Shown here: positions 9,514 through 18,230 of the stretch, piece by piece
Layout: every line of letters starts with the position of its first letter
Position numbering within the stretch: the first letter of the stretch is position 1
The notes under the pieces: generated by a model
Database searches by the model: none
Seen by the model: the letters and a program-made list of their open reading frames with translations, nothing else
Told to the model about the DNA's origin: nothing
Position numbers and translations under genes: made by a program
NCBI RefSeq assembly: GCF_035181385.1
Contig: NZ_JAXCJK010000001.1
Span: 558,001-622,000 of the forward strand
Length of the DNA: 64,000 nucleotides
Reading direction: 5' to 3'
Source of the DNA: Moraxella sp035181385
Lineage (GTDB): Bacteria; Pseudomonadota; Gammaproteobacteria; Pseudomonadales; Moraxellaceae

Positions 9514-11280
9514 TTATTTGGTGATTTCGCCACGAGTACCGCCGAAGCCAACTGTATCTTTGTTACCAAAAGATACCTTACCGGCAACTTCTTCGGCTGT
9601 TGGACCATAAAAACTCAGCTGATAATTGCCTGATCTGTATGATTGTTTTGCTGTAGAACTAATGCCTGCATCAATAACACTCCCTTGATCCAAAACAATA
9701 TCATCGCCCAAGCCTGTAATGCGTCCAAAACCAACTCTCTTGGCAAAATCTACTGTATAAGAAAGCTTACCATTCTTAACCACATCTACATATTCATAAG
9801 ATGGATAACCCCAACTGTCTGTTGTCTGTTTTCTTTCCAATCCTATCGTTCCATTAAATGCCAGACCAGAATATGTAGCACGACCTTCATTCGGCAATGC
9901 ATCTACAGCGGTTTTTAAACCTTTGACTTCGATGTTTGTACTGCGATTATCTGTAAAAATCTGCCCGTTTTGATTATTATACTCCACAGCTCCTTGGTAA
10001 TCACCAACAACTACTGAGTATGGTAAATTGTAAATAACTTGATGATTTCTATCAGCACTAGTAAAGCTATTTCGCGAAGAAGAACTACTAATAAAGTTTT
10101 TATTAACTAACTCATTTTTAGGATTATTTGCATACTCACCTTTTAAAGCATTTGCCTGCTCTTGAGCTTGTTTGGCTTTTTCAGCATTGACGATGGTTTT
10201 AAATGCTTCATCTGTCGCTTGCTTATTGTTATTAGCCAAGCTATCAGCCACATCTTGGCTCAGACCAGCATCAATAGCCAATCGTACCAATTCTTTAACT
10301 CTGTTGTTTTGCTTAACAATTTCATTTAATGCTGCTTGAGCTACCTGACCTGTTTCATCAATATTTTCAGCAACATAATTTTGAATTTGCTCGTCACTTA
10401 GACCTGCATCTAATGCTTTTTGTTTTAGGTCGTCTTTGACTGCCTGACGGTCAGCAACAAGTTTATCTAATGCCGCCTTAGCTTCTGCATCAGTGGCATC
10501 AGTTTGAGCCTTGGCATAGTTTTCTGCTTGAGTTTGCGGCAGACCAGCATCAGTTGCTTTTTTCGCTAAGTCAGCAATTTTGTTATCACGATTTTCTTTG
10601 ACGATGGCATCTAGTGCCGCTTTAGCATCTGCATCACTCTTATCTGCGTTGGCATTGGCATAATTGGTGGTTTGTTCTGCTGTCAAGCCTACATCTTGAG
10701 CTTTTTTGGTTAAATCTGCGATTTTTGCTTCACGAGCTTTACGGGCTTCTTCTTCAGCCAATCTCTTAGCTTCAGCTTCACGAGCCAATTGTTCTTGGCG
10801 TTCCTGTTCGGCTTTTTCAGCAGCAATACGGTCAGCCTCTTCTTGAGCCAGACGAGCTTTCTCTGCTTCTTCAGCTTCACGAGCAAGTTGTTCTTGACGC
10901 TCACGCTCTGCTTGTTCTTGAGCCAATCTTTCTTGCTCTGCCTTTTCAGCAGCAATACGGTCAGCCTCTTCTTGAGCCAGACGAGCTTTTTCAGCCTCTT
11001 CAGCCAAGCGTTTTGCTTCAGCTTCTTTGGCTAGGCGTTCTTGCTCGGCTTTTTCTCTTGCAACTCTCTCAGCTTCGGCTTTCGCTTCGGCTTCGGCTTT
11101 TAGGCGAGCCTCCTGTGCTGCTTTTATTCTTGCCTGCCTTTCAGCTGTGGTTTCCGTCTTTCCAGACATCTCAGAAGAGATCTCAAATGGACTATGACTA
11201 TTTGGATTGCTGGTACACGCAGCGATACTTAGAGCCAGTACAGTCAATGTACCGATTTTTGACATATTATTTGTAGACAT
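9514..11280 (-). CDS. Large coiled-coil surface lipoprotein with TbpB-like barrel (putative Slam client)
   Basis: A 588-residue lipoprotein. The signal peptide ends in the lipobox LSIAAC. Residues about 35-195 are a highly charged Glu/Lys/Ala/Gln coiled coil resembling TolA. Four helical repeats of about 45 residues follow, each with an (A/V)GL...NYA...AALD.IV pattern. The last ~180 residues are beta-rich and end in EEVAGKVSF...VGFGGTRGEITK, the type of ending seen in TbpB/HpuA-like lipoprotein barrels. The ATG at 11278-11280 is preceded by GGAG at good spacing; an upstream in-frame ATG (11295) is less likely. The coiled-coil DNA carries near-identical direct repeats. A G8 tract lies about 150 bases upstream. 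The ligand is unknown; the stalk would place the barrel well above the membrane. Confidence 0.85.
   Translation of the reverse strand: MSTNNMSKIGTLTVLALSIAACTSNPNSHSPFEISSEMSGKTETTAERQARIKAAQEARLKAEAEAKAEAERVAREKAEQERLAKEAEAKRLAEEAEKARLAQEEADRIAAEKAEQERLAQEQAERERQEQLAREAEEAEKARLAQEEADRIAAEKAEQERQEQLAREAEAKRLAEEEARKAREAKIADLTKKAQDVGLTAEQTTNYANANADKSDADAKAALDAIVKENRDNKIADLAKKATDAGLPQTQAENYAKAQTDATDAEAKAALDKLVADRQAVKDDLKQKALDAGLSDEQIQNYVAENIDETGQVAQAALNEIVKQNNRVKELVRLAIDAGLSQDVADSLANNNKQATDEAFKTIVNAEKAKQAQEQANALKGEYANNPKNELVNKNFISSSSSRNSFTSADRNHQVIYNLPYSVVVGDYQGAVEYNNQNGQIFTDNRSTNIEVKGLKTAVDALPNEGRATYSGLAFNGTIGLERKQTTDSWGYPSYEYVDVVKNGKLSYTVDFAKRVGFGRITGLGDDIVLDQGSVIDAGISSTAKQSYRSGNYQLSFYGPTAEEVAGKVSFGNKDTVGFGGTRGEITK
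10814..10989 (-). repeat. Direct repeats inside the coiled-coil coding region
   Basis: The 47 bases at 10814-10860 recur without difference at 10943-10989. The period is 129 bases (43 codons), and shorter similar units surround both copies. The spacing is a multiple of three, so gain or loss of a unit would keep the reading frame and change stalk length. Confidence 0.8.
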
Positions 11281-11429
11281 GATGACCCACTCCATGATGA
11301 TAAAAAAAATTCAGGGGGAGCAAATCATCTAAGTATCCAAAGATTTGGACGCAAAGAAAGGAAATTTTTGGAAAGTTAGAAGGAGTATATATGCTTCACG
11401 ATGCATGACGCACCACCAAAAACACATTG

Positions 11430-11437
11430 CCCCCCCC
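11430..11437 (-). repeat. Homopolymeric G8 tract upstream of the lipoprotein gene
   Basis: Eight consecutive G on the coding strand, about 150 bases before the start codon. Upstream of it on the same strand lie TTGATT and TAAGAAT/TATAAA sequences that could form a promoter, which would place the tract in the 5' untranslated region. Tracts of this kind vary in length by slippage; a similar upstream poly-G tract controls uspA1 in M. catarrhalis. Confidence 0.6.
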
Positions 11438-11556
11438 TAACAGGTATTTGGTTTTTATATTCTTACCGAATTAACACAAAAAATCAAGGAAAAATTACCA
11501 TATTTTTAAAATTTGTATATAATATATTGATATTTTTTTATTTTTTTAAGCTTACT

Positions 11557-11595
11557 AAAAAAAACAAAACGGCTTTTGTATCACAAAAACCGTTT
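11557..11595 (-). terminator. Terminator of prfB
   Basis: On the minus strand a 13-bp stem with one G-T wobble (arms 11583-11595 and 11567-11579), a three-base loop and a T-rich tail follows the prfB stop codon by 14 bases. Confidence 0.85.
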
Positions 11596-11609
11596 AAATC
11601 GATCGGATA

Positions 11610-12705
11610 TTACAATCCTGCTTTTAGACTTGCCACAATAAACTTATCCAAATCGCCATTTAATACAGCCTGCGTATTTGAAGTTTCAACACCAGTACGC
11701 AAGTCCTTGATGCGTGAATCATCTAACACATAAGAGCGAATCTGCGAACCCCAACCAATGTCAGATTTACTTTCTTCTAAAGCCTGCTGTTTTTCCATGC
11801 GTTTTTGCATTTCTAACTCGTACAATTTAGCACGGAGCATTTTCATGGCAGTATCTTTGTTGGCGTGTTGAGAGCGTTCATTTTGGCAAGCGACAACCAC
11901 ACCTGTGGGCTGGTGCGTGATACGCACGGCTGAATCGGTCGTATTGACATGCTGACCCCCTGCACCACTTGAACGATAGGTATCAATCCTTAAATCGGCA
12001 GGATTGATGTCAATTTGCACATTATCATCAATCTCAGGCGAGACAAATACAGCAGAAAATGATGTATGACGCCCATTATTGCTATCAAATGGCGACTTAC
12101 GCACAAGACGATGCACGCCAATTTCAGTACGCAACCAGCCAAAAGCATAATCACCCTTAACGCAGATGGTTGCTGATTTGATGCCAGCCACACCGCCTTC
12201 TGAAACCTCCAAAACCTCCGCTTTAAAGCCGTGAGACTCACACCATCGCAGGTACATTCTAAGAAGCATTTCCGACCAATCTTGTGCTTCTGTACCACCA
12301 GAACCTGCCTGAATGTCCAAATAGCAGTTGTTGGCGTCCATTTCCCCACTAAACATTCGCTTAAATTCTAAATCTTCAACTTTTTCGGTGGCATCATTAA
12401 GCTCGTTTTCAACATCAAAAATCAAGCTCTCATCGTCTTCTTCAACCGCAAGTTCTAGCATGGCAGCAGCATCTTCTAATGTTGCATCAAGGCTTTCAAT
12501 GACACCAATAATGCCGTCTAGCACAGATTTTTCTTTGCTGATTTTGGTCGCCAGTTCTGGATCATTCCAGATTTCTGGATTTTCAAGCTCTAGATTAACT
12601 TCTTCTAAGCGTTCTTTTTTACCATCAAAGTCAAAGATACCTCCGTAAGTCTTGACCTCGTTCGGTCAGGTCTTTAATTTTTTCTTGGTATGGGGCAATT
12701 TCCAT
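11610..12705 (-). CDS. prfB: Peptide chain release factor 2, expressed by programmed +1 frameshift
   Basis: Release factor 2 ends translation at UGA and UAA codons. The gene is read in two frames. An ATG at 12703-12705 opens 24 codons ending in CTT, followed by an in-frame TGA (12631-12633). Skipping one base resumes at GAC and continues 340 codons to 11610, giving 364 residues, the normal RF2 length. The downstream frame contains the SPF stop-codon recognition motif (SPFDSNNGRHTSF) and the GGQ peptidyl-hydrolysis motif (SSGAGGQHVN). The frameshift is the classic autoregulatory one of RF2 genes and not a mutation. A coding call starting only at 12524 would miss about 60 N-terminal residues. 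Confidence 0.96.
12630..12645 (-). promoter_or_regulatory. RF2 programmed frameshift site
   Basis: The minus strand reads CGG AGG TAT CTT TGA C. A Shine-Dalgarno-like CGGAGG sits three bases before the slippery CTT, followed by the weak stop context TGAC. Low RF2 levels slow termination and favour the +1 shift, so RF2 controls its own synthesis. Confidence 0.95.
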
Positions 12706-12843
12706 GATAACAACCTTTTTAATTTTTAATTCAAAATAAATGTAAATGTCATGACACTAAGCCACTAGCCACTAAGTACAATAAATTAGCACAAAATTAT
12801 AGCAAAATTTATGGGATTTGAGAATAATCTTTCACCAAATGGC

Positions 12844-13545
12844 TTAAATTTCTCGCAAAGCTTGTATCACCATCACCCCTTGCTCATTCATGACAAAATC
12901 CACATCTACCGACTTATAACGCATGGTGCTGATGGTATTTATCTCATCTTGACGGTAAGCAACTCTTGGATCTTGGGCAATTAAATCGCTGATGAGCTGT
13001 TTGTCATTTTGATTCAGATGAAGGTTTTTAAGATGATAAAAATCATGTTCAGCCTGTTCACTAAACTTTGCAATCCGAACGGTCGGTTTATCAAAACTTA
13101 ATGCGTTACCCACACCATCAGCAAATGCCAGATAGGGCTTAATATCCAATATTGGCGTACCATCTGCCATATCCGCCCCCATGATGTGTAGCATCAATTT
13201 ATTATCAACAATCTCTACTTTGTCAAATGCCACCACCGATAGACCCATATTGGACGGACGATACATACTGCGAGTGGCAAATACGCCTAGTTTTTTATTA
13301 CCACCCAATCGAGGCGGACGCACTTGTGGGCGAAAATCGTCCTGAACTTTATTATGATGAAAATGCCACAGCACCCATAAATGACTATAATTGTCAATCC
13401 CCACAAAAGCATCAGGATTATCAAAAGGTGGATAAAAAGTAATATGGCTTTTGATGGCAACCAAATTTGGCTGGCGTGGAATGCCAAATTTTTGAGACAG
13501 TGGCGAATGGTGTTGCCCAATGATGGGGAGTGTGTGCGTATTCAT
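12844..13545 (-). CDS. trmO: tRNA (N6-threonylcarbamoyladenosine37-N6)-methyltransferase
   Basis: A 233-residue protein of the TsaA/YaeB (TrmO) family, SAM-dependent methylases acting on t6A37 in some threonine tRNAs. Family signatures are seen in order: IGQHHSPLSQKFGIPRQP near the N-terminus, YSHLWVLWHFHHN, RPPRLGGNKKLGVFATRSMYRP and GADMADGTPILDIKPYL. The C-terminal tail matches the extra small domain of gammaproteobacterial TrmO. It stands alone, divergent from the ferredoxin reductase gene and in the same direction as prfB. Family confidence is high; activity on particular tRNAs is from family knowledge. Confidence 0.9.
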   Translation of the reverse strand: MNTHTLPIIGQHHSPLSQKFGIPRQPNLVAIKSHITFYPPFDNPDAFVGIDNYSHLWVLWHFHHNKVQDDFRPQVRPPRLGGNKKLGVFATRSMYRPSNMGLSVVAFDKVEIVDNKLMLHIMGADMADGTPILDIKPYLAFADGVGNALSFDKPTVRIAKFSEQAEHDFYHLKNLHLNQNDKQLISDLIAQDPRVAYRQDEINTISTMRYKSVDVDFVMNEQGVMVIQALREI

Positions 13546-13749
13546 GGCGTTTTGAGATGGTTTGTGTTAAAATCAACAAAGCTTATGTCAAAAAATCAAT
13601 AACAGTTTGTGTTAAAAAACGCTATCATAGCACAAATTTTGTTTTTGTAACGCATTCATTCTATGATAAAATTTAACCCAATGACAGCTCACTGACCAAC
13701 ATACAAAACTTTATTTTCATCACTTTATTTTCATTTTGGAATTTTTACC

Positions 13750-14523
13750 ATGTCAAAATTCATTACCGAAATTGTTACCCATGTCCATCATTGGACAGAC
13801 AGCCTTTTCACCATCAAAACCACACGCAGTGATTCTTTACGCTTTCGTAGTGGTGAATTTGCCATGATTGGACTGATGGTTGATGGCAAGCCTTTGGTGC
13901 GTGCATATTCTATCGCAAGCCCTGCTTGGGCAGAAGAGCTAGAATTTTATTCCATTAAAGTACAAGACGGCCCATTGACCTCCCGCCTGCAACACATCAA
14001 AGTTGGCGATGAATTATTAATCAGCAAAAAACCCACAGGCACGCTGGTATTAGATGATTTATTACCAGCCAAACATCTATACTTACTTGCTACAGGCACA
14101 GGTCTTGCCCCATTTTTATCATTGACTCGTGAGCCCGAGGTTTATGAACGATTTGAAAAAGTGATTCTCGTGCATGGGGTGCGTCATACCAAAGATTTGG
14201 CATATCGTGATTTTTTTGAAAATGAATTACCAAACGATGAAATTTTTGGTGAGTGGGTGCGTGAAAAACTCATCTACTACCCAACCGTTACTCGTGATGA
14301 ATTTAAAAACACAGGGCGTGTAACCGACCTATTAAAATCAGGCAAACTCTTTGAAGACATTGGTTTGCCACCAATAAACAAAGACGATGATCGTGTGATG
14401 ATTTGTGGCAGCATGGCGATGAATGCCGACACTTGTGCCATTTTAGATGAGTTTGGTTTGAGCGTCTCGCCACGCATGGGTGTACCTGCCGATTATGTGG
14501 TAGAAAGAGCTTTTGTGGGTTAA
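13750..14523 (+). CDS. fpr: Ferredoxin--NADP+ reductase
   Basis: A 257-residue cytoplasmic flavoprotein transferring electrons between NADPH and ferredoxin or flavodoxin. The FAD-binding RAYSIASP motif is at residues 51-58 and the NADP-binding ATGTGLAPFLSL motif near 114-125. The C-terminus ends in VVERAFVG, close to the FAD-contacting ending of bacterial Fpr of the Azotobacter/Pseudomonas subclass. The ATG at 13750 is followed by the normal Fpr beginning. It has its own terminator. Confidence 0.93.
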   Translation: MSKFITEIVTHVHHWTDSLFTIKTTRSDSLRFRSGEFAMIGLMVDGKPLVRAYSIASPAWAEELEFYSIKVQDGPLTSRLQHIKVGDELLISKKPTGTLVLDDLLPAKHLYLLATGTGLAPFLSLTREPEVYERFEKVILVHGVRHTKDLAYRDFFENELPNDEIFGEWVREKLIYYPTVTRDEFKNTGRVTDLLKSGKLFEDIGLPPINKDDDRVMICGSMAMNADTCAILDEFGLSVSPRMGVPADYVVERAFVG

Positions 14524-14543
14524 TTTTTTAATCTGTATTACAA

Positions 14544-14574
14544 AAAAAAATCGCACTCCAAGTGCGATTTTTTT
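14544..14574 (+). terminator. Terminator of fpr
   Basis: A perfect 14-bp stem (A7TCGCACT and AGTGCGAT7) with a three-base loop and T run, 20 bases after the fpr stop codon. It could also serve the convergent gene. Confidence 0.88.
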
Positions 14575-14697
14575 ACTTTTTTATTGATAAATCATCACAA
14601 ATCATCATTTTTAGAGCATTTAGCATTCATCATTTAGTAAAAACAAACAAAAACTTTTAAAAAGATAAGCGGTCAGATTTCTTCTCTTTTTAATGTC

Positions 14698-15114
14698 TTA
14701 TTTGATGCATTGACGAATCTTAGCTGCCAGCTCTGCCAGCTCATCTTGCTTGGCAAATTCACTTTCATGTTTACCAAGTTCATGCACATGTGTTGGGATT
14801 AAGTGCATATGATAATGAAATACACTTTGCCCTGCCTTGGCATGATTTAATTGCATTTGCACCACACCCTCTACATTTAATGCTACTCGCTGTGCCTTGA
14901 TGACTTTTTGAGCCGTAGCAATGATGGCGGTAGCATATTCAAGGGGTAAATCGGTCATTTCCACCGCTTTGCACTTACCAATCACAAGCACATGACCTGT
15001 CGCCTGTGGCATGACATCCATAAAGGCAAGCGTTTTGTCGTCTTCATAGACCTTGTGGCACGCAATCTCACCACGCAAAATCTTGGCAAAAATATTGGTA
15101 TTATCGTAAATCAT
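14698..15114 (-). CDS. HIT-family nucleotide-binding protein
   Basis: A 138-residue histidine-triad protein. The triad is H100, H102 and H104 in FHYHMHLIP; the N-terminal half (NTNIFAKILRGEIACHKVYEDD) is typical of the HinT/FHIT-like hydrolases that cleave nucleoside phosphoramidates or dinucleotides. The start at 15112-15114 is preceded by GGAG at good spacing; an upstream in-frame start would add 14 unsupported residues. It is convergent with fpr. The physiological substrate is not known for most bacterial HIT proteins. Confidence 0.88.
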   Translation of the reverse strand: MIYDNTNIFAKILRGEIACHKVYEDDKTLAFMDVMPQATGHVLVIGKCKAVEMTDLPLEYATAIIATAQKVIKAQRVALNVEGVVQMQLNHAKAGQSVFHYHMHLIPTHVHELGKHESEFAKQDELAELAAKIRQCIK

Positions 15115-15271
15115 GCTACACTCCAAGCTTGTCAAAAAAATTAACTTTGCCCGCATTTTAGCACAGATTTTTGCAAATTGTTTTGCTAAATTCTGTCAAA
15201 ATACACGCAGATTTATGATATAGTTTTGTGGTATAGTAAAGCAAAATTTAACAAATTTATAGTCCAATTTT

Positions 15272-15928
15272 ATGACCAAACATACCTTTATTTTACAAGA
15301 GCTTTTAACTGAGCCAGATTTTATCTTTCGCACGCACAATGTGAAAATTGACAAATTCATCATCAAAAAAGACTTGCCTATGATTTTTTTGGCACATTAT
15401 GACAGCCTGCCTGAGGACATCAAAGCCGAAAAACCACTTGATTTATCCATGCTAAAACTCATGAACGAAAAAGTTACCGCGCAGACCGCTTGCCAATGGC
15501 TTAATCTGCCTGATAATACCATCAAACCTGCCACTCACATTAAAATCAGCGGTACAACTGTCATTGTTTGTGATGAATTTCCGCTTGCTCTGCATTTGTC
15601 ATTCACCAACACCGCCAAAGATACACAAGCTGTTTATACCAACGACATACCCCAAACACTAGCCAACGAAGCCGATGGTTTTGTACTGACGGGCAATGTA
15701 CACATTCTACATAAAAATCCCAACAAACAGCTGATTAGCGTGGACTTTGATGATGAAGAGTTTGCCATTGCCACCCATGATGCTTACATACGCCTGCCCA
15801 ATACACACGCTCTTGCCACCACGCACACACTGAATCTTTTAAAGGACCGCACGCCACAGGCACTAACCTACCTGCAAGAGTCCATACGCCACAAAGTCAC
15901 AACACATTATCAAACACAGTATACCTAA
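15272..15928 (+). CDS. Hypothetical protein, no recognised domain
   Basis: A 218-residue soluble protein without signal peptide or membrane segment. I do not recognise the family. The composition is balanced, codon use resembles the neighbours, and the frame is long and uninterrupted, so it is likely real. No strong ribosome-binding site precedes the ATG at 15272. Upstream bases include TATGATATAG and TGGTATAG, which could be promoter -10 elements. It stands alone, divergent from the HIT gene. Confidence 0.65.
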   Translation: MTKHTFILQELLTEPDFIFRTHNVKIDKFIIKKDLPMIFLAHYDSLPEDIKAEKPLDLSMLKLMNEKVTAQTACQWLNLPDNTIKPATHIKISGTTVIVCDEFPLALHLSFTNTAKDTQAVYTNDIPQTLANEADGFVLTGNVHILHKNPNKQLISVDFDDEEFAIATHDAYIRLPNTHALATTHTLNLLKDRTPQALTYLQESIRHKVTTHYQTQYT

Positions 15929-16400
15929 GATTTACACCAATCAGTTTCAACCTTGGATACACTTTTAATCCAAGTAAGCTTGGTGTGAGTTTTTTAAATC
16001 AGAAAGTGCGGTTTATTGGACATGGTGCTCACCTTATGATAAAAAAACTACAACACTACTGCGAAAAAATAGGCCTGAGTATGGCACCAAAACGCCATTA
16101 AAAACCTAAGATAAAAACGGTGCGTTATACAAAGCATGTAGCTTGTAGTAATTTTTGGGCAATATGGTCAGTTTTATATACAAAAGCGTATCAGCATGGC
16201 AATGGTAAAAATACCAATTTCGATTCAACTATGGCACGCCATCTAATCAGCTCAAAGTACTGAAAAAATGATGTGGAATTTAATCCTACCCACCCCAAGT
16301 TTTACAGTAGTTTTATTTCACAATGCGATTTTTAATTACCAATGGGTTTTTAAGTTTTTAAAACCCAGACCCATTGTAATTAAGTGGTTTTGAACCCAAA
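15929..16400. other. Gene-poor stretch with possible decayed coding remnant
   Basis: No intact gene. On the plus strand, frame fragments at about 15991-16101 (ending GLSMAPKRH) and 16102-16260 (containing KAYQHGNGKNTNF and STMARHLI) follow each other in two frames, as if one reading frame had been broken by a stop and a frameshift. I cannot assign them to a family. A large inverted repeat ends the region. Confidence 0.3.
16334..16381. repeat. Inverted repeat next to the hydrolase gene
   Basis: Arms 16334-16347 and 16369-16381 pair as AATTAC(C)AATGGGT with ACCCATTGTAATT, with one bulged base; an inner GGGTTTT/AAAACCC pairing is also possible. There is no clean T run on the minus strand, so it is a weak terminator candidate for the gene ending at 16401. 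It may alternatively be a repeat end. Confidence 0.5.
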
Positions 16401-18230
16401 CTATTGCGGTGGTAACATTGCAGATACCGTCAAGCAAAGCTTTGTTGCAAATTCACCTCCCAAATGCAGCGTATTTTTGGCAATCTGTTTGTGGCGAGCC
16501 TGCCCTTCTGGTTCGCCACTGTTGGGATTGCAATCAAAATGCGGAAAATTACTGCCTGCAATGTCAAGACGGATACAATGCCCTTTTTTAAAGACATTTG
16601 CCGTTGCAAAAGGTTTAACCGTTAATTTGACCTTCTCACCTGTCATCATGGTGGGTTTTGACCAACTATGACGATAACGGGCACGCATAATACCATCAGT
16701 TAAATTCATGGAAAATCCGTGCGGATAGTCATCGCAGGCTGGGTACACATCAACCAGCTTGACTGTAATGTCGCAGTCAGGAGCGTCGCAGGTCAGCCAT
16801 ACATGCACCTCAATATCGCCCGCTACAACCAAATCTTCTGTCAAAGGCGGTGTTTGAAAGCTTACGATATCATGGCGCGCGGTCAATGGTTGGTTACTAC
16901 CATCTGTGCCAAAAAAGTCAGGACGCTCCCTTTGGTCAAACGCACCACCCACATAAACAGGTTTGCCAGAGGTAATCGCACCACCTATTGTGGGTATGGG
17001 GTGATTGGGGTCAGATTCGAAAAATATGCAATCATCTTCGGATGGTTTTTGTAAAGACAATTGATACTCTTTAGTACAATAAAAGGTCAGTTTTTGCGAA
17101 TTGGTAAAAGGAAATTGCGTGTCATGACACCAATACCCCCCGTGGTTAAGCTGATTTTGTTCAGTTTTATTACCCTGACCACCGCCCATGACAAAAATGC
17201 TCACTTTTGGTGTATCACAAGATGTATTTTTATTTTGCAAATGCTTTGCAAACCACGCTAAGCGATAGCTTAGCCAGTCTAAGCCTAAATTTCCATCAAA
17301 CTGTGCAGACTGGCCAAATTGCACCTCACCGCTGTGCGTAATATTGCGGTCGCCATGCAACCAAGGACCCATGATTAGATGTTGCGGGGCGGTTTTACGC
17401 TGTGTCAATTCGCTAAAATTTTGCAAAGTTGAAGAGACATAGGCATCGTACCAACTGGACATATGTAAAATAGGAATATCTGGAATATTATCATAATATC
17501 CTTCGGCATAAATTCCAATTTTTTGCCAAAACTCATCAAATACACCATGTTGCCATTGCTTTAGCAAATACGCTTCGTACTCTGGCAAACTGCTTAATGG
17601 GTTGTGCCCTTTAAGCCATGGCATTTTGGTAAACCAAGTATGAATATCTTGGTCATTAAGTGCGGCTAAAATGTGTGGTACGGTTTTGGCTTTTGGGCTA
17701 TTTTTGGCTTGCTTAAACGCCCATGTCGCCTGTTTGAGTTCAAATGCTCCACCTTGACGAATACCACATTGATAAGCGTTGGCAAAGCCTCCTGAATCCA
17801 AAATCATTGTTTTTAGTTGTGGTGGATTTAGACAGGCTAAGGCAAGCTGGGTATGTGCTGCATATGATAATCCCATTGTACCGATATTGCCATTGCACCA
17901 GGATTGTTCTGCCAACCAGTTTAATGTATCAATACCATCCTCAGCCTCATTGAGATATTTAACAAAATTACCTTCGGAGCGATAGCGTCCACGGCAATCT
18001 TGAAATACCATCACAAATCCTGCCTTATTAAAAGCTTGTGCCATTTGCTCACGACCGATTTTTGTGCCATCTGCATTGATTTCAGACCGTGAATGAGCTG
18101 TTTTGTCATAAGGCGTACGCTCCAATACAACAGGCCAAGAGTTATCTTCTGTCATATCGTCTGGTAGGTATATATCTGTTGCCAAGCGTATACCATCACG
18201 CATGGCAATCATTTGATTACTTATCAACAT
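16401..18230 (-). CDS. CocE/NonD-family serine hydrolase (S15 peptidase-like)
   Basis: A 609-residue alpha/beta hydrolase of the X-Pro dipeptidyl-peptidase S15 / cocaine-esterase / glutaryl-7-ACA acylase group. The N-terminus has MRDGIRLATDIYLP and LERTPYDK, typical of the family. The nucleophile is S122 in GTMGLSYAAH. Further on are the cap domain and a jelly-roll C-terminal domain (DIEVHVWLTCDAPDCDITVKL, RYRHSW, FPHFDCNPN). No signal peptide is evident. Its ATG directly abuts the stop of the transporter gene (TAAATG), so the two are translationally coupled. With the upstream IclR regulator this suggests uptake and cleavage of an ester or peptide-like compound, but the substrate is unknown. 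Confidence 0.87.
   Translation of the reverse strand: MLISNQMIAMRDGIRLATDIYLPDDMTEDNSWPVVLERTPYDKTAHSRSEINADGTKIGREQMAQAFNKAGFVMVFQDCRGRYRSEGNFVKYLNEAEDGIDTLNWLAEQSWCNGNIGTMGLSYAAHTQLALACLNPPQLKTMILDSGGFANAYQCGIRQGGAFELKQATWAFKQAKNSPKAKTVPHILAALNDQDIHTWFTKMPWLKGHNPLSSLPEYEAYLLKQWQHGVFDEFWQKIGIYAEGYYDNIPDIPILHMSSWYDAYVSSTLQNFSELTQRKTAPQHLIMGPWLHGDRNITHSGEVQFGQSAQFDGNLGLDWLSYRLAWFAKHLQNKNTSCDTPKVSIFVMGGGQGNKTEQNQLNHGGYWCHDTQFPFTNSQKLTFYCTKEYQLSLQKPSEDDCIFFESDPNHPIPTIGGAITSGKPVYVGGAFDQRERPDFFGTDGSNQPLTARHDIVSFQTPPLTEDLVVAGDIEVHVWLTCDAPDCDITVKLVDVYPACDDYPHGFSMNLTDGIMRARYRHSWSKPTMMTGEKVKLTVKPFATANVFKKGHCIRLDIAGSNFPHFDCNPNSGEPEGQARHKQIAKNTLHLGGEFATKLCLTVSAMLPPQ

Noticed and set aside
10710..11276. 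Several open frames on both strands opposite or beside the coiled-coil region
   Set aside because: They are Phe/Leu/Ser- or Lys-rich frames produced by the low-complexity Glu/Ala/Lys repeat coding; the lipoprotein frame explains the region.
12524..12705. prfB as a frameshifted pseudogene
   Set aside because: The frame change is the standard RF2 autoregulatory site and all functional motifs are intact.
16004..16012. AAGTGCGGT, the core of the Haemophilus DNA uptake sequence
   Set aside because: I noticed only one copy in the window, in a gene-free stretch; a functional uptake signal should be frequent.
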